A stretch of DNA of 19,858 nucleotides from Bacteroidota bacterium. Its GTDB lineage: Bacteria; Bacteroidota; Bacteroidia; Bacteroidales; B39-G9. Made by a program: the position numbers and the translations under genes. Where the stretch lies: contig JAUVJB010000023.1 in assembly GCA_030592465.1 (NCBI GenBank), positions 1 to 19,858 of the forward strand. Direction: 5' to 3'. A model generated the notes under the pieces. The model did no database searches. It was given only the letters and a program-made list of their open reading frames with translations, and was not told the origin of the DNA. Below, piece by piece: positions 12,759 through 19,858 of this stretch. Each line of letters opens with the position of its first letter. Within the stretch, counting starts at the first letter, position 1.

Positions 12759-13691
12759 ATGTCATTCTTATCAAAAGAGAAAATTTTCTCAAAAAAATGG
12801 TTTATTTCTTATAGTTTAATCACTATAGGTTCATTTATTCTTGCAGTCGGTTTTGTTTTTTTTATATCACCTTATAAAATTGTACCCGGCGGAGTTTATG
12901 GTATTGCAATTGTTGTTCACTATTTAACTGCAGGACTTTTCTCATGTTGTCCTCATGGTATTCCAATTGGTTTGTTCGGCTTAGTTTTAAATATCCCATT
13001 AACCATAATTGGAATAAAAATTTTAGGTCCTCGTTTTGGAATAAAAACCATTGTAGGTTTTGTGCTAACTTCAGTATTTATGGATACATTAACATATTTT
13101 GTTGGCGAAGATCCTTTACATCTTGGCGATGAAATTTTATTATCATGTATCTTTGGAGGAGTATTAATTGGTTTGGGCTTAGGTCTAATCTTTAAATCAA
13201 ACGCTACTTCGGGAGGGTCTGATATTATTGCAATGATAGTTGCAAAATATACAAAATTACCTCTCGGACAGTTAATGATTTATGTTGACTCTGTTATTGT
13301 ATTAATTGCTTTAATAGCTTTTAAAGACTGGAAAATTCCTCTTTATTCCTGGCTGGTAATTTATATCACAGGTAAAATTATCGATACTATTATTGAGGGT
13401 ATTAATTATGATAAAACTTTATTTATTATTTCTGATAAATATGAAGAAATAAGAACTAAAATTATTACTGATTTAAACCGTGGCGGAACCATCATAAACG
13501 GCATAGGCATGTATAATGGTAAAGAAAAAAAAATAATTTATACTGTTGTAAACAGAAGAGAAGTAGCAATGCTCGAAGATTTTATACATAAAATTGACCC
13601 TAAAGCTTTCTTAACTGTTAGTGATGCAAAAGAAATTCTAGGTAATGGTTTTAAATCGTTGAATGAAAAAGTTGAAGAAATAAACAGCTAA
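12759..13691 (+). CDS. YitT-family membrane protein (DUF161 plus DUF2179)
   Basis: Integral membrane protein of 310 residues; the molecular role of YitT proteins is not established. Residues about 15-215 hold five to six hydrophobic helices with the family's SPYKIVPGGVYGIAIV and SNATSGGSDIIAMIVAKY motifs. Residues about 220-305 are the soluble C-terminal domain (KTLFIISDKYEEIRTKII, LNRGGTIINGIGMYNG, YTVVNRREVAMLEDFI, DPKAFLTVSDAKEILG), which is a small ligand-binding-like fold. It is full length. It is the only gene in its unit, with a strong terminator 54 bp downstream. Confidence 0.9.
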   Translation: MSFLSKEKIFSKKWFISYSLITIGSFILAVGFVFFISPYKIVPGGVYGIAIVVHYLTAGLFSCCPHGIPIGLFGLVLNIPLTIIGIKILGPRFGIKTIVGFVLTSVFMDTLTYFVGEDPLHLGDEILLSCIFGGVLIGLGLGLIFKSNATSGGSDIIAMIVAKYTKLPLGQLMIYVDSVIVLIALIAFKDWKIPLYSWLVIYITGKIIDTIIEGINYDKTLFIISDKYEEIRTKIITDLNRGGTIINGIGMYNGKEKKIIYTVVNRREVAMLEDFIHKIDPKAFLTVSDAKEILGNGFKSLNEKVEEINS

Positions 13692-13744
13692 TTTTGAATG
13701 GGTATTTCTATTTTGTGATGAGCCTTGCTCTTTTCAAATTTTAC

Positions 13745-13784
13745 AAAAAAACGGTTGCTTTTGTAAAAAGCAACCGTTTTTTTT
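13745..13784. terminator. Bidirectional Rho-independent terminator
   Basis: AAAAAAACGGTTGCTTTT (13745-13762) and AAAAGCAACCGTTTTTTT (13766-13783) pair perfectly around GTA. T-runs follow on both strands. It sits between convergent genes ending at 13691 (+) and 13860 (-) and can serve both. Confidence 0.88.
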
Positions 13785-13859
13785 ATTCTTTAATTTAAAT
13801 AGTATTAAAATTTAACTATGAACCTCAAACATTAAACTTTAAACTCGAAACCTTCCCCC

Positions 13860-14984
13860 TTAATCCAACTCTATTTCATAAATCACAGGCCAACGTTTTC
13901 CTGTAACATAAAAAGTGTTTTTTTCAGCATTATAAGCTATACCGTTTAATACATTATCTCTACTGCCAACATACTCTTTAGGGACTAACTTGCTGCAATT
14001 AATAACAGCTGATATTTTGCCTGAACTTGGGTCAATCTTTATTATTTTATCTGTTTGCCAAACATTAGCATAAATAAAGCCATTAACATATTCCAACTCA
14101 TTAATATTGTTTACCGCTCCATTATTGTCGCAAACTTCAAATTGATGCAACTTAGTAAAAAACTCAGGTTCAACATAGTAAATTATCGATGTTCCATCAC
14201 TCATTATTAGGTCTTCACCATCAGTAGTAATTCCCCAACCTTCTGTTTGATAATTAAATTTATGTAATAGTCTGAAATTTTCTTTATCATAAACATAACA
14301 AACTAACGACTGCCAAGTTAATTGAAAAATTTCATTTTTATACAACACTATACCTTCACCAAAAACATCAGAAGGTAAATTTAAACTTCCGATTAAATCG
14401 CCTGTTTTAGCATTAACTTTTCTAAGCGTAGACTCTCCATACTGACCGGTACCTTCATAAAAATAGCCATTATCATAAACAAAACCTTGTGTATAAGCTC
14501 GTTTATCGTGTGCAAAAGTATTTAGAACCTTATAAGTAATTTTTTTCGGCTTAATATCAGAAACTAAAAAGACCTGAAGTTCTTTAATGTCTTTCGATTT
14601 ATCAGAAATAAAACTTATTGTTTTAATGTTATGCTGCCCTACCGATAACAATTTAGTATCAAAATTATATGAATAAGGTTTTTTTATTAAAGTACTGATT
14701 TTCTTATTATCTAAATAACACTGTATTGAGTCAATAGGTTTTGTTGTGTCAATAATTTTCACTTCTATGTTTAACTTATCACCTACTGAATATTTTTGAG
14801 CTTCGTTTTTCAATATTAACTCTGTAACATCACATATTTTTTCAGTTGCAAAAGTTGTTTCCTTTTTAACTTTTTCTGATTTTTTATTATCAGCCTTGTT
14901 ATTCGATTTTTTATCAGAACAAGAATTAAATATTGAGATAATAAAAATTAAAGTAATTATTTTTAAAAATTGACTTCTAATCAT
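13860..14984 (-). CDS. Glutaminyl-peptide cyclotransferase lipoprotein
   Basis: Converts N-terminal glutamine of peptides or proteins to pyroglutamate. Residues 1-22 are a lipoprotein signal (IISIFNSC, lipidated C22 followed by SDKK), so the enzyme is tethered outside the cytoplasm. Residues about 45-125 form an Ig-like beta domain (YSVGDKLNIEVKI...). Residues about 130-374 are the beta-propeller of the plant/bacterial-type cyclase: RAYTQGFVYDNGYFYEGTG, FGEGIVLY, LTWQ, TEGWGITTDG, INELEYVNG, VWQTDKIIKIDPSSG and LNGIAYN followed by VTGKRWPVIYEI. The usual family signatures are present. It is on the minus strand with proline iminopeptidase further upstream, 247 bp away; both act on peptide N-termini, though co-transcription is uncertain. 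Confidence 0.87.
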   Translation of the reverse strand: MIRSQFLKIITLIFIISIFNSCSDKKSNNKADNKKSEKVKKETTFATEKICDVTELILKNEAQKYSVGDKLNIEVKIIDTTKPIDSIQCYLDNKKISTLIKKPYSYNFDTKLLSVGQHNIKTISFISDKSKDIKELQVFLVSDIKPKKITYKVLNTFAHDKRAYTQGFVYDNGYFYEGTGQYGESTLRKVNAKTGDLIGSLNLPSDVFGEGIVLYKNEIFQLTWQSLVCYVYDKENFRLLHKFNYQTEGWGITTDGEDLIMSDGTSIIYYVEPEFFTKLHQFEVCDNNGAVNNINELEYVNGFIYANVWQTDKIIKIDPSSGKISAVINCSKLVPKEYVGSRDNVLNGIAYNAEKNTFYVTGKRWPVIYEIELD

Positions 14985-15103
14985 TTTTACAATTTTTTTT
15001 AATTATACTGTAAATGGTTTAAATTTTTACTTTTTGTCTAAGCAATTGTTAAATTGCTAAAACTTGTCCGACTGCCGGCGGATTGCTATGTGTCAATAAA
15101 AAA

Positions 15104-15128
15104 CAATATAACAATTTAGCCATTTAGC
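15104..15128. repeat. Intergenic repeat shared with the right flank of the solitary cassette
   Basis: In reverse complement this 25-mer matches 11463-11487 at 22 positions (core TAAATTGTT). It sits in the 247-bp gap at 14985-15231, which otherwise holds only a short GCCGGCGGAT palindrome-like piece near 15073 and AT-rich sequence; no gene is seen there. Confidence 0.45.
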
Positions 15129-15231
15129 CATTTTAAAATACACCTCATAAATTTCAATCATTTTCAAATGTTAAAATAGTAACTGTTTGAAGTAAAAACA
15201 TTATAATCACACCTGAAAATAAAATTTTAAT

Positions 15232-16194
15232 TTAGAAATACAACTCTTTAAAATCTTCGCATGCTTGAATCAAACCACTAACAGTTCCTGTTTCAACGCC
15301 GGAATGACCTGCATCTTTAACAATATTAATCTCAGACTTTGGTAAAGCTTTATGTAACTCCCAAGCAGTACCAACAGGGCAATCCATATCATATCTGCCA
15401 TTAACAATTTTACAAGGAAGATGTTTTATTTTATCAATATTTTCCATGATATAATTATCAGAGTCGTAAAACATATTATAATAAAAATAATGGCATTCGG
15501 TTCTTGCCATTGATAAGGCAAGGTGCGGGTCTCCAAATTCGTCCATTGTTTTATCTTCATTAGGAAATATTTTAACAATGCTTCCCTCCCACACACTCCA
15601 TGCTTTAGCTGCATTCATTCGTGTTTGTTCATCATCGCTTGTTAATCTTTTATAATATGCTTTTATCATATTATTTTGTTCATCTTTAGGAATTAAGTCA
15701 TGATAAACTTCCCATTTTTCAGGGAAAACCATATTAGCACCTTGTTGAAAAATCCAATCAATCTCTGATTTTCTTCCTAAGAAGATTCCTCGTAAAATAA
15801 GAGCCAATGTTTTATCGGCATGGTTTATTGCATAAAGTAAAGCAAGAGTAGAACCCCAGCTGCCACCAAAAACAATCCATTTATCTATTCCAAGATGTTT
15901 TCTGATTTTCTCAATATCTTCAACCAATTCCCAACTTGTATTTTCTCGTAACTCGGCATGAGGTGTGCTTTTGCCTGCACCTCTTTGATCGAGTAATATC
16001 ACTCTGTAAAATTCAGGGTCAAAATATCTTCTGTAATCAGTGCATAAACCTGCACCGGGTCCACCATGTAAAAAAACTATAGGTTTTCCTTTTGGATTAC
16101 CAACTTCTTCGTAATATAAGGTGTGAATATCTGAAACCTTTAACATTCCTGCATTATAAGGTTCAATTTCCGGGTAAAACTCATTTAATTTCAT
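15232..16194 (-). CDS. pip: Proline iminopeptidase (S33 alpha/beta hydrolase)
   Basis: Releases N-terminal proline from peptides. The 320-residue product is full length and lacks a signal peptide, so it is cytosolic. The oxyanion motif HGGPGAG is at 43-49, DQRGAGKS at 69-76, the nucleophile S112 in GGSWGS, and the remaining triad is D269 (NGRYDMDCP) with H297 (DAGHSG). The cap domain between has AAKAWSVWEG and MARTECHYF, both typical for the family. It stands alone on the minus strand. Together with PepD it suggests peptide and amino-acid use by the organism. Confidence 0.94.
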   Translation of the reverse strand: MKLNEFYPEIEPYNAGMLKVSDIHTLYYEEVGNPKGKPIVFLHGGPGAGLCTDYRRYFDPEFYRVILLDQRGAGKSTPHAELRENTSWELVEDIEKIRKHLGIDKWIVFGGSWGSTLALLYAINHADKTLALILRGIFLGRKSEIDWIFQQGANMVFPEKWEVYHDLIPKDEQNNMIKAYYKRLTSDDEQTRMNAAKAWSVWEGSIVKIFPNEDKTMDEFGDPHLALSMARTECHYFYYNMFYDSDNYIMENIDKIKHLPCKIVNGRYDMDCPVGTAWELHKALPKSEINIVKDAGHSGVETGTVSGLIQACEDFKELYF

Positions 16195-16257
16195 ATCTTC
16201 TTGTGTTTAATTTATAGTTTTTGATTCGTACTTTATGTAGTACAGACGTTTCTTTTA

Positions 16258-16285
16258 GTACAGACGCACTGAAGTGCGTCTCTAC
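16258..16285. repeat. Hairpin repeat with AGACGCACT arms
   Basis: GTACAGACGCACT (16258-16270) and AGTGCGTCTCTAC (16273-16285) pair at 12 of 13 positions with a GA loop. TAGTACAGACG at 16238-16248 and 16256-16266 is a direct repeat next to it, suggesting a partial second unit. It lies in the 442-bp gap at 16195-16636 upstream of the iminopeptidase start. Confidence 0.6.
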
Positions 16286-16354
16286 AATACAATCTGTAAA
16301 ATTAAAAATATTTTTTTTAAAAGGGCATTACAATTTTAATAAAAAAAATATCGT

Positions 16355-16362
16355 TAAATTTG
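16355..16362 (+). promoter_or_regulatory. -7 promoter element upstream of the ECF sigma locus
   Basis: TAAATTTG matches TAnnTTTG. No good -33 is seen. If it is used, transcription would pass through the hairpin element at 16415-16550 before reaching the sigma gene, giving a leader of roughly 265 nt. Confidence 0.33.
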
Positions 16363-16414
16363 TGTAAAGATAAAATATACAAATTCATAATCAAATTATA
16401 AAAAGTTCTAATAA

Positions 16415-16550
16415 TGAGTCCTCTACGAAAAGCCGCTAAGCGGTTAATCTTAAAAAAAGTCCAAAAGCTAGAAATCTGTACGTAAGTCTATTACAAAAAC
16501 TGATAGGCGGCTAATCCGCCGGCTGGCTGATAGTTCTCGGAGTGGACTCA
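16415..16550. repeat. Dispersed hairpin repeat, TGAGTCC family, copy 2
   Basis: The ends TGAGTCCTCTACG (16415-16427) and CGGAGTGGACTCA (16538-16550) are near inverse copies. The interior has AAGCCGCTAAGCGGTTAATC and GGCGGCTAATCCGCC, matching 11489-11636 in order. It contains no open frame and lies between a candidate promoter and the sigma gene. Confidence 0.65.
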
Positions 16551-16636
16551 ATAATAAAATGAAAAAAAATGTTATTATTGTTAAACAAATGCAGCACTAA
16601 ATAATTTTTCACGTCTTTTAAATAGAAATTCGGATT

Positions 16637-17194
16637 TTGGGAAAGCTTTATAGAAATATACACCAAGACATAATTGACAGATGCAAGAAAAAAGAGCAAA
16701 AGGCTCAGTTTCAACTGTATAAATTGTACTATAAGGCTATGTACAATACTTGTGTTAGAATTGTACATGACACAACCGAAGCTGAAGATATTATGCAAGA
16801 AGCTTTTCTCTCAGCTTTTGATAAAATAAAGTCTTATAAAGGAAATGTTAGCTTTGGTGCTTGGATAAAAAGAATTGTTATTAATAAAGCAATTGACGCA
16901 CAAAGAAAGAAAAAAGATTTTTTTGAACAAATTGATGATAACTGTTCAGTAATTGAAGATGATAATTACAACATTGAAATTGATGAATTAAACAAAGAGA
17001 AAATAAACAAAATTCTAAAAGCTGTTAATCAATTATCTGCCGGATATAGAATCGTTCTTTCTTTGTTCTTATTTGAGGGATATGATCACGATGAGATAAG
17101 TAAAATCTTAAATATATCGAACTCAACATCACGCTCTCAATACACAAGGGCAAAGGCAAAATTAAAAGAGATATTAGTTGAAAATAATATCTAA
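16637..17194 (+). CDS. ECF-type RNA polymerase sigma factor
   Basis: Sigma-70 family group IV factor of 185 residues that would direct RNA polymerase to a small regulon. Region 2 spans about 20-90 (LYYKAMYNTCVRIVHD, then AEDIMQEAFLSAF, then SFGAWIKRIVINKAID). Region 4 spans about 125-180 (LSAGYRIVLSLFLFEGYDHDEISKILNISNSTSRSQYTRAKAKLK). The start is TTG at 16637; a TAA lies in frame 18 nt upstream and no ATG precedes region 2. The next gene encodes a membrane protein in the usual anti-sigma position, then an exported repeat protein, so this is probably a cell-envelope signalling locus. Confidence 0.9.
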   Translation: MGKLYRNIHQDIIDRCKKKEQKAQFQLYKLYYKAMYNTCVRIVHDTTEAEDIMQEAFLSAFDKIKSYKGNVSFGAWIKRIVINKAIDAQRKKKDFFEQIDDNCSVIEDDNYNIEIDELNKEKINKILKAVNQLSAGYRIVLSLFLFEGYDHDEISKILNISNSTSRSQYTRAKAKLKEILVENNI

Positions 17195-17217
17195 TTATAC
17201 TTTGTGTAATAAATTTT

Positions 17218-17288
17218 GTCATTTATTTCACGTCATTTGTTGTCATTCGCTGCGCTGTCATTAATTGTCATTTGGCTACACTGTCATT
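17218..17288. repeat. GTCATT repeat cluster
   Basis: Six forward GTCATT units in 71 bp with irregular spacing, in the 173-bp gap between the sigma gene and the anti-sigma-like gene. Irregular spacing and lack of conserved spacers exclude a CRISPR array. A smaller cluster with both orientations lies at 7708-7765. Confidence 0.55.
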
Positions 17289-17367
17289 CATAACTATTTA
17301 ATGAAATAATGACTATTAATTTCAGTATATGTTAAAATTATTAACGTTTATCGTATAAAACTAAAGA

Positions 17368-17922
17368 TTGAAAATTGTGGATAAGCTCGAAAAAATAATA
17401 ATTGATAATAGAAACAGTTTCGATACTCTCGAACCTGACAACGAGCATTTAAAAAGATTTGAAGACAGATTGAATAATTATAATAAAAAAAGGAATAATT
17501 TTTCATTCACTTATCTTTTAAAAGCTGCGTCGGTTACTATTTTAATTGGTCTTTCGTCATTATGGGTTTACGATAATTTAATATCACAAAATGAAAAAAC
17601 ATTAAGTAATATTTCGCCGGAATACAGAGACGTAGAGACTTATTACACTACTCAGGTAAACAATAAAATAAACCAAATTAATCAAATTAATCATTACAAT
17701 ACTGAAAAACAAAAAGAACTTTTCAAAGAAGAATTTACAGACTTAGATTCATTATATATAAACCTTCAAAAAGAGTTAAAGACAAATCCTAATGATGAAA
17801 GAGTTATTAATGCTGTTATTCATCATTATCAAATGAAAATTGATATTTTAAATAATATTTTAAACTATTTTAATAATGTTAAACAAACTAAAACAAACAA
17901 AAATGAAAACACTCAAGTTTAA
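17368..17922 (+). CDS. Single-pass membrane protein, probable anti-sigma factor
   Basis: 184 residues. The cytoplasmic N-terminus has FDTLEPDNEHLKRFEDRL at 18-35, a pattern I know from Bacteroidota proteins encoded next to ECF sigma factors. One membrane helix lies at about 49-68 (LLKAASVTILIGLSSLWVY). The rest is a polar, helical outer part with NNKINQINQINHYN and LQKELKTNPNDERVINAVIHHYQMK. The start is TTG 17368, or GTG 17377, which would drop three residues; neither has a clear ribosome site. The next gene starts inside this one (20-bp overlap), indicating translational coupling. The anti-sigma role is inferred from context and topology; no zinc-binding HxxxCxxC motif is present. Confidence 0.72.
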   Translation: MKIVDKLEKIIIDNRNSFDTLEPDNEHLKRFEDRLNNYNKKRNNFSFTYLLKAASVTILIGLSSLWVYDNLISQNEKTLSNISPEYRDVETYYTTQVNNKINQINQINHYNTEKQKELFKEEFTDLDSLYINLQKELKTNPNDERVINAVIHHYQMKIDILNNILNYFNNVKQTKTNKNENTQV

Positions 17923-18973
17923 ATCAATAATTCTAATATTTTTCTTATTTGCCGGCAATTTATTTGCTGCGGTAAATACTGATAAGACAATTTTATCAGA
18001 AGAATATACTAAAAAATTTCATGAACAATACAGTATTAATCATAGCACTAAATTCGAAATAATTAACAAATTTGGTGATATAAATATCAATAACTGGGAC
18101 AAAGATGAAATATCAATTGATGCGACAATAACTGTTAAGTTATCGAATAAAAATAAGGCTGACAAAATTTTTGATAAGATTGATGTTACTATATCAAAAG
18201 AAGGAAATATTGTTAAAGCAGTTACAGAAATTAATGACAAAATTCACAACTCCGATTTCTCAATTGATTATGTTATTAACACACCATCGTATATTAACAT
18301 TCAATTATACAACAAATTTGGCTCTGTGTATATTGAAGAACTTACAGGCAAGTCAAACATATCGGTAAAATATGGCAATCTAAAAGCTGACAAAATATTT
18401 GACAACAACACTAAACCATTGAGTGAGATTAATTTAGGATATTGCAACAAAGCAAATATTACTGAATTTAACTGGGGTAAAATATTTATTAAATATTCAA
18501 AAATTTATATTGAAAAAAGCAAAGCTGTGATTATAGTTAGTAAATATTCAAAAGTTAATATTGAACGCTCATCTTCAATTGTTGCTGAATCAAGCTATGA
18601 CTCATATAATCTTGGTATGATTCAAAATTTAGTAATTGAATCAAAATACACTGATGTTAATATTGAAAAAATTGAAAAATTAATCGACATAGAATCAAAA
18701 TATGGTAATTACCGAATTGATGAAGTTCCCGCAAAATTTACCAGTATTAAGGTTGTTAATAAATATGGGAAAATAAATATCGGCATATCACCTGAAGCTT
18801 CATATAAGTTAGATGCATATTTAAAATATGCTGATATCAGGTATCCCGAAAGCAGAGTGTCAAGAATAAAAAATAACACTGAGTTAAAAGTAACAGGCAA
18901 GATTGGCAAACACGCTACTAAATCAACAGTGAATATTAGCAGTCAGTATGGTAATGTGAATTTGACCGAATAA
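17903..18973 (+). CDS. Exported beta-repeat protein (putative adhesin / DUF4097-like)
   Basis: 356 residues from ATG 17903, which begins a clean signal peptide (MKTLKFKSIILIFFLFAGNL, cut near FAA). An in-frame ATG at 17876 would add nine polar residues and is less likely. The mature part has about twelve short beta repeats built on [K/Q][Y/F]Gxxx[I/V], for example NKFGDININ, NKFGSVYIE, VKYGNLKAD, KYSKIYIEK, KYTDVNIEK, KYGNYRIDE, NKYGKINIG and QYGNVNLTE, spaced about 20 residues apart. This predicts a beta-solenoid like the DUF4097/GIN-type domains. It overlaps the anti-sigma-like gene and precedes a lipoprotein gene, so it is probably in the sigma factor's own operon. Function is not known. 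Confidence 0.74.
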   Translation: MKTLKFKSIILIFFLFAGNLFAAVNTDKTILSEEYTKKFHEQYSINHSTKFEIINKFGDININNWDKDEISIDATITVKLSNKNKADKIFDKIDVTISKEGNIVKAVTEINDKIHNSDFSIDYVINTPSYINIQLYNKFGSVYIEELTGKSNISVKYGNLKADKIFDNNTKPLSEINLGYCNKANITEFNWGKIFIKYSKIYIEKSKAVIIVSKYSKVNIERSSSIVAESSYDSYNLGMIQNLVIESKYTDVNIEKIEKLIDIESKYGNYRIDEVPAKFTSIKVVNKYGKINIGISPEASYKLDAYLKYADIRYPESRVSRIKNNTELKVTGKIGKHATKSTVNISSQYGNVNLTE

Positions 18974-18999
18974 ATTTACACACCATAAAAAAACCCCTT

Positions 19000-19731
19000 A
19001 TGAAATTTAATTTTTATTTAACTTTAATTGTAATAAGCGGTTTGTCTTTGCTGACTAATTCTTGTTCCGATTCACAATCTTCCGGCGGAGTATTTGTTTT
19101 GGGTGGAATTCATCAATCTCATGAACAAGCAAAATATTACACTTATGAAAGGATGGGTGAAATTTATCAACAACTTCACCCCGACATTTTATGTGTAGAA
19201 ACGCAACAAAAGTATGTGGTTGATAACAGTTTTAAAGGCACGCCTTATGATTTTATAAAATTCATGATCCCATTAGCTCAAAAGGATAATACACCAATTT
19301 ATGGTATTGACTGGTGGAATAATGAGAAAGGAACAAAATGGCAAAAATTACAGCAAAAAGCTTTTAATGACACTTCTCTTGTTTCAGAAATTAACTTATT
19401 AGGAGGCATGTTTTCTCTTTTTAATGAATATTTTAAAAGTAGTAATTTTGAAGAGCTTAATTCAAAATTCGTAACAAATCTATGGAAAGCCAAAAGTGAA
19501 TTAAAATACCATATTTTTTCTCAACACCACGAATATAAATTTATTACGGAATTTGAAAATGAAAGAAATGAACACGTTGTTGATAATATCATAAAAATAG
19601 TTAAAGAAAACCCAAATAAAAAAATAATGGTTGCTATTGGAATTGACCACAAATATTACATTGAAGAAGAACTTGAAAAACAGAATGTCAGAGTTTATCA
19701 AGTTGAAAATATTGGACTATTTAAAAATTGA
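19000..19731 (+). CDS. Lipoprotein resembling the TraB/TIKI/GumN (ChaN-like) fold
   Basis: 243 residues. A lipoprotein signal ends at C22 (LLTNSC followed by SDSQ). After it comes VFVLGGIHQSHEQA with H38, then PDILCVETQQ with E67, then PIYGIDWW with D104, and at the end ENERNEHVVDNI (R189, H192) and KIMVAIGIDHKYYIEEEL (H217). The order GxxH ... E ... NERxxH ... GxDH matches the TIKI/TraB superfamily, some of which are metalloproteases. Family identity is by pattern only, and the enzyme activity is uncertain. It begins 26 bp after the beta-repeat gene and likely belongs to the same operon. Confidence 0.62.
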   Translation: MKFNFYLTLIVISGLSLLTNSCSDSQSSGGVFVLGGIHQSHEQAKYYTYERMGEIYQQLHPDILCVETQQKYVVDNSFKGTPYDFIKFMIPLAQKDNTPIYGIDWWNNEKGTKWQKLQQKAFNDTSLVSEINLLGGMFSLFNEYFKSSNFEELNSKFVTNLWKAKSELKYHIFSQHHEYKFITEFENERNEHVVDNIIKIVKENPNKKIMVAIGIDHKYYIEEELEKQNVRVYQVENIGLFKN

Positions 19732-19800
19732 TGGTGTATAAAAGGCTTATAAGTAATTAGTATTTGCAAGAAAACGCCAATAACTGCGTTATACTTGTCT

Positions 19801-19840
19801 TAAAAATCAGTCATTTACTTTAGTAAACTCCTGATTTTTA
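19801..19840. repeat. Hairpin repeat at the end of the sigma locus
   Basis: TAAAAATCAG (19801-19810) and CTGATTTTTA (19831-19840) are exact inverse copies; TTTACT and AGTAAA (19814-19819, 19822-19827) pair inside. It lies 70 bp after the last gene of the locus and ends in TTTTTA, so it may also terminate transcription. Confidence 0.55.
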
Positions 19841-19858
19841 TCCGCCAGCTGGCGGATC
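19841..19858. repeat. TCCGCCAGCTGGCGGA palindrome
   Basis: TCCGCCAGCTGGCGGA (19841-19856) is a perfect 16-bp palindrome cut off near the window edge. Degenerate relatives occur at 11524 (TCCGTCAGCTGATGGA), 12558 and 16514 (TCCGCCGGCTGGCTGA). It looks like a short dispersed palindromic repeat. Confidence 0.6.

Noticed and set aside
17218..17288. CRISPR-like array.
   Set aside because: The repeated unit is only six bases, spacing is irregular, and no cas genes are in the window.
17876..17902. Upstream ATG for the beta-repeat protein.
   Set aside because: It adds nine polar residues ahead of a well-formed signal peptide that begins at ATG 17903.
1..19858. tRNA, rRNA or integron integrase genes.
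   Set aside because: Looked for on both strands by pattern; no cloverleaf, rRNA-like block or tyrosine recombinase frame was recognised. A weak or partial copy could be missed by eye.

Overview
Organism. The window is AT-rich, and its genes use mostly TAA stops and lack clear Shine-Dalgarno sites. Several starts are preceded by the Bacteroidota-type promoter (TTTG about 19 nt before TAnnTTTG). Lipoprotein signals of the form NSC-SD and the gene content (PepD, an isocitrate/isopropylmalate-type dehydrogenase, RecR, YitT, an ECF sigma locus) also fit a low-GC member of Bacteroidota, probably Bacteroidales-like. This is inference; no marker gene places it more precisely.

Layout. (1) 1-3979 is an accessory segment. 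It reads as a run of integron-type gene cassettes without an integrase in view: a HigB/HigA toxin-antitoxin pair, a Fic-family protein with an N-terminal winged helix, and an IS481-type transposase fused in frame to a foreign tail. Each is followed within about 20 bp by an attC-like imperfect palindrome of 104-135 bp. (2) 4031-10053 is ordinary chromosome: pepD (-), dehydrogenase (+), HD-domain protein (+), recR (-), sodium:solute symporter (+), with small hairpin repeats between genes. (3) 10050-11636 is a second accessory island: a 154-bp MITE abutting the symporter stop, then a lone cassette with another Fic protein and a third near-identical attC-like site, then a 148-bp hairpin repeat. 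(4) 11670-16194 is core or envelope biology: an exported isoaspartyl methyltransferase (-), YitT-type membrane protein (+), glutaminyl-peptide cyclotransferase lipoprotein (-), proline iminopeptidase (-). (5) 16415-19858 holds another copy of the hairpin repeat, then an ECF sigma factor, a probable membrane anti-sigma protein, an exported beta-repeat protein and a TraB/TIKI-like lipoprotein, all on +, ending in hairpin repeats.

Main result. Three repeats (1201-1332, 2469-2600, 11339-11469) share a central block; the latter two are identical over about 50 bp. They have long paired arms and end in AAC...GTT boxes. For the two Fic cassettes the left box plus flank of the repeat is the reverse complement of the start of the same cassette, up to 1 kb upstream (13 of 14 and 12 of 14 positions). 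That is what is expected if each cassette was once a circle closed at its own attC, and it is hard to explain for ordinary intergenic repeats. The cassettes bring their own promoters, each with repeated or palindromic operator-like sequences, so each seems to be a self-regulated module. The second Fic cassette sits alone about 7 kb from the array, as if inserted at a secondary GTT site.
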